In this document: in pieces, positions 51,286 to 59,259 of the stretch
Layout of the letters: each line of letters begins with the position of its first letter
How positions within the stretch are numbered: position 1 is the first letter of the stretch
DNA from: Fibrobacter succinogenes
GTDB lineage: Bacteria > Fibrobacterota > Fibrobacteria > Fibrobacterales > Fibrobacteraceae
Assembly: GCA_902776765.1 (NCBI GenBank)
Contig: CACYRP010000003.1
Location: 62,001-126,000 of the forward strand
Length of the DNA: 64,000 bases
Reading direction: 5' to 3'
Position numbers and translations under genes: made by a program
The notes under the pieces: generated by a model
Database searches by the model: none
What the model was told of the DNA's origin: nothing
Seen by the model: the letters and a program-made list of their open reading frames with translations, nothing else

Positions 51286-52266
51286 ATGAAAGCCATTCTT
51301 ATTATCGCTCATCATTGCATTTTGCCGGGTGCGTACAAAGGATTCGAAGAAATTCTCGACCGCTTGCACCATGATTTGCCGGGTACACGTGTGGCGAGCA
51401 CAAGCCTTTTGGATTTGGAAAATGACCTTCGCACGCTTTTGCGCGAAGATGTGGAATCAGTGACGCTATTGCCGTATTTGCTGTTGAACGGTCAGCATAC
51501 AAAGAATGACGTGCCGCGTGTTGTTGCAAAATTGCAGGCGGATTTCCCGCAAATCCCGATTACGCTTTTGCCTTGCCTTGGCGATTGGAAAGAATTTTCG
51601 AGCATGGTTGTGTGCGGTATTCGCAATGCGCAGTTAGACGAAAGAACGCTCGCTGAAGCGAGCTGCAGACGAAAGACGAAAGAGAATAATGCCCTTGTTG
51701 AAGAAAACCATCTCTCGTCTCTCTTCTCTCGTCTTTCGTCTAAAACATCAAACCTCTTCTCCATCGAACTGAATCTCGAAGGGCGTAACGTGCTTGTGGT
51801 GGGCGGTGGCCGCATTGCTCTGCGCAAGGTGAAAACGCTTATCCCGACCGGTGCGCACATTACCGTAGTCGCTCCGCAAATAGACCCTGAATTTGAAACG
51901 CTCAAGACTGGAGATAAGGTTCCTGAGCTAAGCCGAGGGGCCGAGGCTTCTATCACTCTAAAAAAGCGTCCGTACGAGCCGCTTGACTTGCGTTGCGTTT
52001 TCATGGTATTCATTTGTACTGACCAGCCGGCTGTTAATGCTCAAGTTTCTAACGATGCCCGCGCTCGCCGCATTCTGGTGAACAACGCCTGCGATTACCT
52101 TGATGGCGACTTCATTGTGCCTGCCCGCATGGATTTCGGCGAAAACATTGCCGTGACCGTTTCTACACAGGGCCGAGCTCCTTCGCTTGCTAAAAAACTC
52201 AAGCAAAAAATTCAGGCGGAATGGGCCGAAAGCCTTGAGCAGGCTGAACGCGAATTTGAATCGTAA
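51286..52266 (+). CDS. Fused sirohydrochlorin chelatase-like and precorrin-2 dehydrogenase
   Basis: The 326-residue protein has two parts. Residues ~1-118 look like a small CbiX/SirB-type chelatase (ILIIAHHCILPGAYKGF with the metal-binding His, LLPYLLLNGQHTKNDVP, LLPCLGDW). Residues ~165-326 are a SirC/Met8-type precorrin-2 dehydrogenase with the NAD-binding NVLVVGGGRIALRKVKTL, and the catalytic Asp region NNACDYLDGDFIVPA, followed by TQGRAPSLAKKLK. Together they would take precorrin-2 to sirohaem. The linker (residues ~117-158) is repeat-derived. Known bacterial fusions usually pair Met8 with CobA, so this order is uncommon. It lies 24 bases after cobA-hemD. Confidence 0.82.
   Translation: MKAILIIAHHCILPGAYKGFEEILDRLHHDLPGTRVASTSLLDLENDLRTLLREDVESVTLLPYLLLNGQHTKNDVPRVVAKLQADFPQIPITLLPCLGDWKEFSSMVVCGIRNAQLDERTLAEASCRRKTKENNALVEENHLSSLFSRLSSKTSNLFSIELNLEGRNVLVVGGGRIALRKVKTLIPTGAHITVVAPQIDPEFETLKTGDKVPELSRGAEASITLKKRPYEPLDLRCVFMVFICTDQPAVNAQVSNDARARRILVNNACDYLDGDFIVPARMDFGENIAVTVSTQGRAPSLAKKLKQKIQAEWAESLEQAEREFES
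51634..51745 (+). repeat. Inverted repeat pair in the chelatase-dehydrogenase linker
   Basis: TTAGACGAAAGAACGC and CAGACGAAAGACGAAAGAG on one side face CTCTCGTCTTTCGTCTAAAA on the other, so the linker mRNA can form a long hairpin. It is read in frame as linker residues. A further piece (GTTCCTGAGCTAAGCCGAGG) lies near 51920. Confidence 0.6.
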
Positions 52267-52346
52267 ATTGAGACGGGGGCGTTGCGGGGCTGGCGATTGA
52301 AGGCCCCGCTAAAGAGGGTAGTGTAAGACCCGAAGGGGCTGAAACG

Positions 52347-52370
52347 AGGGGGACTTTTCCCCCCTTTTAT
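52347..52370 (+). terminator. Terminator after the chelatase-dehydrogenase gene
   Basis: AGGGGGA and TCCCCCC form a stem around CTTT, followed by TTTTATTTT. Confidence 0.8.
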
Positions 52371-52391
52371 TTTCTATAATTGCAAAAGGAG

Positions 52392-52413
52392 ATTCCTGCT
52401 CAGTGGCAGGAAT
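52392..52413. repeat. REP-like palindrome (ATTCCTGC/GCAGGAAT)
   Basis: An 8-bp stem around TCAGTG followed by GACATT. It belongs to the same family as 20606-20627. The next 50 bases to hemB hold simple-repeat words (GCTAACCACTG). Confidence 0.7.
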
Positions 52414-52466
52414 GACATTACAAATCGCTAACCACTGTTTAATTTTCTAAAACCTAATACCTAGTT

Positions 52467-53432
52467 ATGATTATTCGTCCTCGTCGCTTACGTAAAAATG
52501 AAGTTATCCGCAACATGGTTGCTGAAACTGCTGTGAACCCTGATGCTCTCGTTTACCCGATGTTCGTGGTAGAAGGGGAGGGGGTGAAAGAAGAAATCCC
52601 GTCCATGCCCGACCAGTTCCGCTTTTCGATTGACGAAATCCTGAAGGAACTCGAAAGCTGCGTGGCGCTTGGTGTCAAGTCCATTCTGTTGTTTGGAATT
52701 CCGAATCACAAGGACGAAATGGCGACTTCTGCTTACGATATGAATGGTATTGTGCAGCGTGCTGTGCGTGCTATCAAGGCGAAGTTCCCGAGTTTGTACG
52801 TGATTACGGATGTGTGCCTTTGCGAATACATGAGCCATGGTCATTGCGGTATCATCAAGGATGGCGATGTGGATAACGATCCGTCGCTTGAACTTTTGGC
52901 AAAGACGGCTCTTTCCCATGCTGAAGCAGGTGCCGATATGGTTGCACCGAGCGATATGATGGATGGCCGCGTGGCTGCCATTCGTGAAATGTTGGATGCA
53001 AACGGTTTCTCGAATACTCCGATTATGGCGTACAGCGCAAAGTTTGCAAGTGCGTTCTACGGGCCGTTCCGCGATGCAGCGGATTCTGCTCCGCATTTTG
53101 GCAACCGCAAATCTTATCAGATGGATGTGCGCAACGGTCGCGAGGCTCTCCATGAAGTGGAACTCGATTTGGAAGAAGGTGCCGATATTGTGATGGTGAA
53201 GCCAGGCCTTGCGTTCCTCGATGTGCTCCGCCAGACCGCAGAAATTAGCAACGTGCCGGTCGCTGTGTATAACGTAAGTGGCGAATATTCCATGGTTAAG
53301 GCAGCAGCAAAGATGGGCTGGATTGACGAAAATGCGATTATCCGCGAAAACATGATTGCTTTCAAGCGTGCGGGAGCAGACATCATCATCACGTACCATG
53401 CGAAGGAAGTTTTAAAAAACAAGATTTTATAA
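52467..53432 (+). CDS. hemB: Delta-aminolevulinic acid dehydratase (porphobilinogen synthase)
   Basis: HemB condenses two 5-aminolevulinate molecules into porphobilinogen. The 321 residues show RPRRLRKNEVIRNMVAET, the metal-binding cysteines in VITDVCLCEYMSHGHCG, DMMDGRVAAIR, the first active-site Lys in MAYSAKFASAFYGPFR and the Schiff-base Lys in IVMVKPGLAFLD. DVCLCEY with two cysteines plus the HCG cysteine suggests a zinc-type enzyme. The start at 52467 has no ribosome-binding site. It follows the terminator at 52347, so it is transcribed separately, 70 bases before the mechanosensitive-channel gene. Confidence 0.96.
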   Translation: MIIRPRRLRKNEVIRNMVAETAVNPDALVYPMFVVEGEGVKEEIPSMPDQFRFSIDEILKELESCVALGVKSILLFGIPNHKDEMATSAYDMNGIVQRAVRAIKAKFPSLYVITDVCLCEYMSHGHCGIIKDGDVDNDPSLELLAKTALSHAEAGADMVAPSDMMDGRVAAIREMLDANGFSNTPIMAYSAKFASAFYGPFRDAADSAPHFGNRKSYQMDVRNGREALHEVELDLEEGADIVMVKPGLAFLDVLRQTAEISNVPVAVYNVSGEYSMVKAAAKMGWIDENAIIRENMIAFKRAGADIIITYHAKEVLKNKIL

Positions 53433-53503
53433 AACGTTGATTCTGGAATGGTTTGGTGTTTACCAACTTTAGTCCAGGATGGCTATTAAAAAGGAATACA
53501 ATA

Positions 53504-54313
53504 ATGAAAGAATTCGATTTATTTTTGAAAAATCTTGGCGTTTCGAACGCACTTGCTCAAGATCTCATTGAAATAGCGATAGTTCTTATTGCTATCGTCA
53601 TTGTCTTGGCTATTATCAAACTTATTCTGAATTTCGCCATTAAGAAAGGTGCAGACGAATCGGTGAAACCGTTACTTTATTCGCTTTTTTCATATGCGGT
53701 TTATATAGTTGGTTTGCTAATGATTCTGCATATTCTCGGTGTGAATACTGCTGGAATCGTGACTGTGATTGGTGCTGCTTCTCTTGCCATTGGCCTTGCT
53801 TTGAAGGACACCTTGGGCAACATTGCGTCGGGAATTCTATTGCTGTTCCTCCATCCGTTCCGCGCTTCGGATTATATCGAATGTGGTTCTTTGAAGGGTA
53901 AGATTGTCGGCGTTGGGCTTTTCAATACGATTCTCATTTCGTTGGATGGGCTTTATACTTCGGCTCCGAACAGCATGCTTTGGGGTTCTCCCATTATCAA
54001 TTATAGCCGTAATCCCAAGCGCCGTTTGGATTTGACGTTTGGCATTGATTATGCGGATTCGGCAGAAAAGGCTATGGCCGAAATGAAACAGCTTGTCGAA
54101 AGCGATGCGGAGGTATTGAAAGATCCAGCTCCTTCTTTCTTTGTTTCGTCGCTGGATGATAGCGCTGTTTGCGTCAACATGAGGGTTTGGGTCAAGACTG
54201 CTAAATATTGGGATATGCGTTGCAAGTATATGAAGACGGTTAAGGAACGTTTTGACGAAGTGGGCATTTCGATTCCATTCCCGCAGCGCGTGGTGCATAT
54301 CGTGAAAGAATAA
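53504..54313 (+). CDS. Small-conductance mechanosensitive channel (MscS family)
   Basis: The 269-residue membrane protein has an N-terminal pair of transmembrane helices (LIEIAIVLIAIVIVLAIIKLI and LLYSLFSYAVYIVGLLMILHIL, shown in part), and the pore-lining TM3 with the typical Ala/Gly pattern (GAASLAIGLALKDTLGNIASG). The beta and vestibule domains follow (FRASDYIECGSLKGKIVGVGLF, RLDLTFGIDY). MscS proteins open under membrane tension and release osmolytes. The length is close to E. coli MscS. ATG 53504 has AAAAAGGA upstream. It sits between hemB and hemL with no functional link that I can see. Confidence 0.9.
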   Translation: MKEFDLFLKNLGVSNALAQDLIEIAIVLIAIVIVLAIIKLILNFAIKKGADESVKPLLYSLFSYAVYIVGLLMILHILGVNTAGIVTVIGAASLAIGLALKDTLGNIASGILLLFLHPFRASDYIECGSLKGKIVGVGLFNTILISLDGLYTSAPNSMLWGSPIINYSRNPKRRLDLTFGIDYADSAEKAMAEMKQLVESDAEVLKDPAPSFFVSSLDDSAVCVNMRVWVKTAKYWDMRCKYMKTVKERFDEVGISIPFPQRVVHIVKE

Positions 54314-54390
54314 TTTTTGAGTTACTAGTTAATAGTTGCTAGTTACTAGAATTTAGAATGCAATGTCATCCTCGCGTATGCGAGGAACCA
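54314..54390. repeat. TAGTTACTAG cluster and CCTCGC/GCGAGG palindrome
   Basis: GAGTTACTAGTTAATAGTTG and GCTAGTTACTAGAA are followed by a REP-like GTCATCCTCGCGTATGCGAGG. The whole is intergenic filler between the channel gene and hemL. Confidence 0.6.
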
Positions 54391-54442
54391 TAATTTCTTG
54401 ATCCTCAAATGAGATGGGTCTACGAAGTTGCAAGGAATATTT

Positions 54443-55729
54443 ATGAATCATCAATTAAGCGAAAAGTTGTTTGCAGAAGCAAAAACGCTCATGCCGGGCG
54501 GCGTGAACAGTCCTGTACGTGCATATGGTAACGTGGGGGCTACGCCTCCGTTTATTGCCCGTGCGAAGGGCAGTCACATCTACGATGTGGATGGAAACGA
54601 TTACATCGATTACGTGGGCAGCTGGGGCCCGATGCTTTTGGGGCATGCGCACGATGCTGTGATTAATGCGGTTGCGGAGACGGCGAAAAATGGCTTAAGT
54701 TTTGGTGCTCCGTGCGGCTTGGAATCGGAACTTGCAAAGCTTGTGATGTCGCTTGTTCCGAGTGTCGAGATGATCCGCATGGTGAACAGCGGGACCGAAG
54801 CGACGATGAGTGCTATCCGTGCGGCTCGCGGTTTTACCGGTCGCGATAAGATTGTCAAGTTCGAAGGCTGTTATCACGGCCATAGCGATAGCTTGCTCAT
54901 CAAGGCGGGCTCGGGAATGCTCACGACGGGCAAGCCGAGCAGCAAGGGTGTTCCGGCTGATTTGGCGAAATACACGCTTACGCTCCAGTACAACGACGTG
55001 GCTGGCGTGAAGGAACTTTTTGACAAGATTGGTGACGAAATCGCAGGTGTGATAGTAGAACCGGTGGCTGGCAACATGGGCGTTGTCCCTGCGAAGCCGG
55101 AGTTCTTGCAGACGCTTTCTGAAGAAACGAAAAAGCATGGCGCTTTGCTCATCGTTGATGAAGTCATGACCGGTTTCCGTGTCGGCATCCATTGCGCACA
55201 AGGTCTCTATGGCATTAAGCCGGATCTCACCACGTTCGGTAAGATTATCGGCGGCGGCATGCCGGTGGGGGCTTACGGCGGCCGCTTGGACGTGATGCAA
55301 CAGATTGCTCCGCTCGGAGGAATTTACCAGGCAGGCACGCTTTCGGGCAATCCTGTGGCGATGGCGGCAGGTCTTGCAACGATGCGGGAACTTTCAGCGC
55401 ATCCAGAGCATTACGAGCATGCCGAAGCGATGACAAAGCGCTTGATTGCGGGGCTCAAGTCCGCTGCAACTGAAGCGGGGATTCCGCTTGCGACAAATCA
55501 GGTGGGCTCCATGGGCTGTATCTTTTTTACCGAAGGTCCGGTTACATGCTTCGCCGATGTGCAGAAGTCTGACCTGGAACTTTTCCGCAAGTACTTTCTC
55601 GGCATGCTCAACGAAGGAATCTACCTTGCGCCGAGCCAGTTCGAAGCAATTTTCGTGAGTGCCGCGCACAGCGAAGCGGATGTCGACCGTACAGTTGAAG
55701 CGGCTCGCAAAGTGTTTAAGACGCTGTAA
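54443..55729 (+). CDS. hemL: Glutamate-1-semialdehyde 2,1-aminomutase
   Basis: HemL converts glutamate-1-semialdehyde to 5-aminolevulinate with PLP. The 428 residues show [84 protein letters not shown] and the PLP-binding Lys in [18 protein letters not shown]. It follows hemA in the pathway but is encoded 7 kb downstream. ATG 54443 has AAGGAA upstream; an in-frame TTG at 54428 is less likely. A clear terminator follows. Confidence 0.97.
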   Translation: MNHQLSEKLFAEAKTLMPGGVNSPVRAYGNVGATPPFIARAKGSHIYDVDGNDYIDYVGSWGPMLLGHAHDAVINAVAETAKNGLSFGAPCGLESELAKLVMSLVPSVEMIRMVNSGTEATMSAIRAARGFTGRDKIVKFEGCYHGHSDSLLIKAGSGMLTTGKPSSKGVPADLAKYTLTLQYNDVAGVKELFDKIGDEIAGVIVEPVAGNMGVVPAKPEFLQTLSEETKKHGALLIVDEVMTGFRVGIHCAQGLYGIKPDLTTFGKIIGGGMPVGAYGGRLDVMQQIAPLGGIYQAGTLSGNPVAMAAGLATMRELSAHPEHYEHAEAMTKRLIAGLKSAATEAGIPLATNQVGSMGCIFFTEGPVTCFADVQKSDLELFRKYFLGMLNEGIYLAPSQFEAIFVSAAHSEADVDRTVEAARKVFKTL

Positions 55730-55759
55730 ATAAACGGGGATGTTTTGTGCGAAAAGAGT

Positions 55760-55785
55760 AGAGCCCTTTTAGGGCTCTTTTTGTA
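55760..55785 (+). terminator. Intrinsic terminator of hemL
   Basis: AGAGCCC and GGGCTCT form a 7-bp stem, followed by TTTTTG. Confidence 0.85.
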
Positions 55786-55865
55786 ATGTTAAAATTTTAT
55801 TATTTATTTTGCTTGGTTTATGTTATATATTTTAACTATCATAATCAACAAGATGGAGAATAAAA

Positions 55866-56177
55866 ATGAAAAAAATTATGATTCTTGCTGCTGTTGGAAG
55901 TGCGGCCATCCTCTCTGCTTGTGCCGCTGCGTCTTCTGCTGCTTCCTCTGCTAAATCTGTTGTTGCTGATGCTAGCGATTGTACGGTTTCTAGCACCGAA
56001 AACTCGGCTACCGCCACGACGAAAGGCGGTTCCGTAACATTCACTCAGACCGAAAATGGTTATTCCATGACTTATGGCGGTGCCTTAAGCTCCCTTGAAC
56101 CGAAGGAATTTGATGTAAAGGTAGGCAAGGAGCAACTGCTCGACTTGGCTAACAAATACTGCGCTGACAACAAGTAA
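55866..56177 (+). CDS. Small lipoprotein, 103 residues
   Basis: The precursor has a lipobox (ILSACAA) followed by an Ala/Ser-rich stretch (AAASSAASSAKS). The mature part has two further cysteines (SDCTVSS and NKYCADNK) that could pair, and beta strands rich in Thr and Ser. No family recognised; it may be a small surface or periplasm-facing lipoprotein. GGAG precedes ATG 55866, and a TATATTTT-like box about 40 bases upstream may be the promoter. A strong terminator follows. Confidence 0.75.
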   Translation: MKKIMILAAVGSAAILSACAAASSAASSAKSVVADASDCTVSSTENSATATTKGGSVTFTQTENGYSMTYGGALSSLEPKEFDVKVGKEQLLDLANKYCADNK

Positions 56178-56193
56178 ATTGAAATTTTGAAAA

Positions 56194-56223
56194 AAAAAAC
56201 GCACCCTTGGGTGCGTTTTTTTG
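56194..56223. terminator. Bidirectional terminator
   Basis: AAAAAACGCACCC and GGGTGCGTTTTTTT form a long stem around TTG. It sits between convergent genes and can serve the lipoprotein gene and the acyl-CoA synthetase gene. Confidence 0.85.
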
Positions 56224-56256
56224 ATATCGTGATTTTGCGGAATTTGTTCTTTAACT

Positions 56257-58050
56257 TTATTGTTTTGCGCTGTTTCCTGCGGCCTTTCCTAAAGCATTTT
56301 CTGCAACTTTTTCGACAGCCTTTTCAGCCGTATTTTTGGCGACGTTATCTTCCGCTGTGTCTTTTTTCGCATCCGTGGAGGCTGTGCCAGCAGACGCATC
56401 CTTGTCGCGGATGGTCGCACGGCGAATCTTTCCGCTAATCGTTTTTGGCAGTTCCGTCACAAAGTCAATAATGCGCGGGCTCTTGTAGCTCGCCGCAATG
56501 TTCTTTGCAAAAAGTTGGATTTCTTTTGCCAATTCCTTCGAGGCTTCGTAGCCCTTCTGCAAAACGACCGTTGCCTTGACCGCCTGACCGCGAGACTTGT
56601 CTTCAACGCCCGTCACAGCCACTTCCAAAACGGCCGGGTGCTTGTGCAGCACTTCTTCCACTTCGAAGGGGCTGATGCGGTAGCCAGAGCTCTTGATCAA
56701 GTCATCGGTACGGCCCACAAACCAGAAGAATCCGTCTTTGTCGCGGTAAGCCGTATCGCCAGTGTGGTATACGCCGCCTTCAAAGACTTTTTCGGTGCGT
56801 TCTGAATCGCGATAGTAACCGCCGAACATGCCAAAGGGCTTGCCTTGGTCAATCTTGATGATCAGCTCACCGACTTCATCGGCGGCGCAAGGTTTTCCTT
56901 CCGCATTGATGATTTCCATCTGGTAACCCGGGGAGGGCTTGCCGATAGAACCCGGGTGCGGTTCGCTAAAGCCAAAGTTACCTGTGGTGAGCGTGAGTTC
57001 GGTCTGTCCGTAGCCTTCCTGCATGCGGATGCCCGTCTGCTCGAAGAACCTGTTATAAATGTCTAAGTTCAAAGCTTCGCCAGCGGTCGTGCAGTACTGC
57101 AAACTTGAAAGGTCGTACTTGCTGAGGCCATGCTGCAAAATGTAGCGGTAAACGGTTGGTGGAGCGCAGAACGTTGTCACCTTGTATTCCGCCATTTTCT
57201 CGAGGAGCTTGCCCGGGATGAACGTGGTCATGTCGTAAGTGAATACGGCGCTTCCAGCAATCCACTGCCCGTAAATCTTGCCCCAGAGTGCCTTGGCCCA
57301 ACCCGTTTCTGCAACGGTCAGGTGGCGGCCTCCGTCAACCACGTGCTGCCAGTACTTGGCGGTCACGATATGGCCCAGCGGGTACGTATAAGTGTGCGCG
57401 ACCATCTTCGGGTTCGAACTCGTGCCGCTCGTGAAGTACACAATCATGATATCATCATTGTGCGTTGCTTCTTCGCCAGTCGGGCGTGCAAAGGTAGCCG
57501 GGAAAAGTTCGTAGTCGTCGTAAAAGCTAATCCAGTTCTGGCGCGCCGTTTGGCCCACAGTCACGAGCTTTTCAACAGACTCGCACTTGGCTTTTGCCTT
57601 GTCGACTTCTTTCTGCAAAGCGGGATCGTCATACGTCACCACCATCTTGACCTTGGCCGCGTTAAAGCGGTATTCCAAGTCTTCGGCGGCAAGCATGTTC
57701 GTTGCCGGGATCGCAATCGCGCCAATGCGGTGCAACGCGAGCAAGAAGAACCAGAACTCGTAGCGGCGGCGCAAAATGAGCATCACGCGGTCGCCCTTCT
57801 TGATTCCCTGTTCTACGAGAAAATTCGCTGTACGCTGGGAGGCAAGCGACAAGTCCTTGAATGTGAAAATATGGTCTTCGTCGTTGTCGTCGCACCACAC
57901 AAGAGCTTCTCGCTTCGGCTCGTTCTTGGCGTATTCATCGACAACATCGTATGCGAAGTTAAAATCGTTGGGAATCGTTATCTTAAAATTCTTGTACAGG
58001 TCTTCGTAAGACTTGTAATCGACCTTAGATAAAAACTTGTTCAAAATCAT
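56257..58050 (-). CDS. AMP-forming acyl-CoA synthetase
   Basis: The 597-residue protein is an adenylate-forming ligase that activates a carboxylic acid with ATP and CoA. Motifs: the P-loop YFTSGTSSNPKMVAHTY, GEALNLDIYNRF, EGYGQTELTLTTG, the ribose-binding Asp in YHTGDTAYRDKDG, FVGRTDDLIKSSGYRISPFEVE, and the catalytic Lys in LPKTISGKIRR. It is most like medium-chain or acetyl/butyryl-type ligases; the substrate is not fixed. After the normal end, ~45 residues of Ala/Lys/Glu (VAKNTAEKAVEKVAENALGK) form an extra amphipathic helix. It lies 17 bases after the DUF2334 gene in an operon of three. Confidence 0.87.
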   Translation of the reverse strand: MILNKFLSKVDYKSYEDLYKNFKITIPNDFNFAYDVVDEYAKNEPKREALVWCDDNDEDHIFTFKDLSLASQRTANFLVEQGIKKGDRVMLILRRRYEFWFFLLALHRIGAIAIPATNMLAAEDLEYRFNAAKVKMVVTYDDPALQKEVDKAKAKCESVEKLVTVGQTARQNWISFYDDYELFPATFARPTGEEATHNDDIMIVYFTSGTSSNPKMVAHTYTYPLGHIVTAKYWQHVVDGGRHLTVAETGWAKALWGKIYGQWIAGSAVFTYDMTTFIPGKLLEKMAEYKVTTFCAPPTVYRYILQHGLSKYDLSSLQYCTTAGEALNLDIYNRFFEQTGIRMQEGYGQTELTLTTGNFGFSEPHPGSIGKPSPGYQMEIINAEGKPCAADEVGELIIKIDQGKPFGMFGGYYRDSERTEKVFEGGVYHTGDTAYRDKDGFFWFVGRTDDLIKSSGYRISPFEVEEVLHKHPAVLEVAVTGVEDKSRGQAVKATVVLQKGYEASKELAKEIQLFAKNIAASYKSPRIIDFVTELPKTISGKIRRATIRDKDASAGTASTDAKKDTAEDNVAKNTAEKAVEKVAENALGKAAGNSAKQ

Positions 58051-58067
58051 AATTGCGCTCTATGGTA

Positions 58068-58838
58068 TTACAGATCCTTGTACATGATTTTTTCACGCAT
58101 CGAAGAAATGTAGCGAACCATGTTCAAAATGCGCTTTTCGCCAATCGTTCTAAAGTCCTTGTCGTGGAAAACCAGACGATGGACTCCGCCCGGCAAAAGC
58201 ATCTTGAGGCAAGCGTAAGTCTGCGCAATCCCGAGGAGCGGGGTCGGCAGAATCGAGAAACTCAGCGTGCTCGATTTTGTCTTCTTGATGTTCCCCTTTA
58301 CCTTCTGGTAAATGCCGTGGAAGTCTTCATAGTAGTCGAAAATCGCAAGAGCCTGTTCTTTGAGGTACTTGTTCCCGAACCAAATCGGAGGGATGAAACC
58401 GGACGGATTTCCCGTGCCATGAGCCTTCCACAAGGCGAGGCTGCGCTTGAGAAGAGCCTGCGTAAAACGCTCATCAATGCCAGCAAATTCAGCTTCGTTG
58501 TTCGAAACCAAAAGGGCTAGTTTACCAGGAACGCTGCGCTTTAACGAAAGATCCGCGCGATGACGAGCGCCATGGAGCATGATTTCGTAACCCTCTTTCA
58601 CGAACTTTTCGATTTCTTCGCGGAACTGCTCGGCTTCGGATTCCGGGGCCGCGCCAAACGCGGGAATCACCGCAATGCTGATGGGGGAGCCCGCTGCTTC
58701 GGCAAGCTTTCGAATCTGGACTGACGCCTTCTTGAAATTGTTTACGCTAAAACTGTGATAGCAAAGGATGAACTTCTTCTTCTTTTGAGAAGTTGCTTCG
58801 GCGGCCTGGATGTCGGCGATATCTTTATTCTGTTCCAT
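58068..58838 (-). CDS. DUF2334-type deacetylase-like protein
   Basis: The 256-residue protein resembles polysaccharide deacetylases of the DUF2334 kind: LCYHSFSV, SISIAVIPAFGAAPES, EGYEIMLHGARHRAD with the metal-binding His pair, and FIPPIWFGNKYL. Such enzymes use a metal to remove acetyl groups from sugars or peptidoglycan. The N-terminal 20 residues are polar and no signal peptide is present, so the site is cytoplasmic. It lies between a small membrane-anchor gene (three bases upstream) and the acyl-CoA synthetase. The substrate is unknown. Confidence 0.75.
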   Translation of the reverse strand: MEQNKDIADIQAAEATSQKKKKFILCYHSFSVNNFKKASVQIRKLAEAAGSPISIAVIPAFGAAPESEAEQFREEIEKFVKEGYEIMLHGARHRADLSLKRSVPGKLALLVSNNEAEFAGIDERFTQALLKRSLALWKAHGTGNPSGFIPPIWFGNKYLKEQALAIFDYYEDFHGIYQKVKGNIKKTKSSTLSFSILPTPLLGIAQTYACLKMLLPGGVHRLVFHDKDFRTIGEKRILNMVRYISSMREKIMYKDL

Positions 58839-58841
58839 AAG

Positions 58842-58973
58842 CTACTCTTGTTCCTTGACGTTTGTAGGGACTTCTTCTTCCAACTTTTGGTTGATGAAAA
58901 GGTGGTAAACGAAAAACAGCACTGCACTGCAGATGGAAAACTTCACGCAGGACTTGATAAACTTCTCAAACAT
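58842..58973 (-). CDS. 43-residue single-span membrane protein
   Basis: ATG 58973 follows AAGGAG and opens MFEKFIKSCVKFSICSAVLF, one transmembrane segment, then a hydrophilic end (NQKLEEEVPTNVKEQE). The stop lies three bases before the DUF2334 gene, so it is translated together with it. It may anchor or regulate that enzyme. A longer upstream frame runs over the promoter area, where the minus strand has a TATCTTTC box. Confidence 0.6.
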   Translation of the reverse strand: MFEKFIKSCVKFSICSAVLFFVYHLFINQKLEEEVPTNVKEQE

Positions 58974-59095
58974 ACGAGGCTCCTTTGTGGTATGTCCCCG
59001 CTTCGGCTCAATTGCCGATTTGCGGGGATGCTCGATGGAAAGATATAAATTTTTGCCATCAGGAAATTTCGCCACGCGTTTTTTTCTCTAGATAT

Positions 59096-59194
59096 GGGAG
59101 GGGGAAGCCTCCCCCTAATTTTGCGGGCTTCAAACGTAAGCCCGCAAAATCAAGCAATACGAAAAACGCAAAAATGAGCTCGCTCATTTTTGCG
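59096..59194. other. Three consecutive hairpins
   Basis: AGGGGG/CCCCCT (59099-59116), a perfect 13-bp stem ATTTTGCGGGCTT/AAGCCCGCAAAAT (59118-59150) and a perfect 13-bp stem CGCAAAAATGAGC/GCTCATTTTTGCG (59167-59194) follow in the gap between the SPFH gene and the small membrane protein gene. They may terminate the SPFH transcript, but T tracts are not placed cleanly. No gene is seen in 58974-59259. Confidence 0.7.
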
Positions 59195-59259
59195 TCAGAG
59201 CCGCATGGGTTTCTGTAATACAGGCGGCGGGATTTTTTCGTTTGAAATTTATTCTTTAA

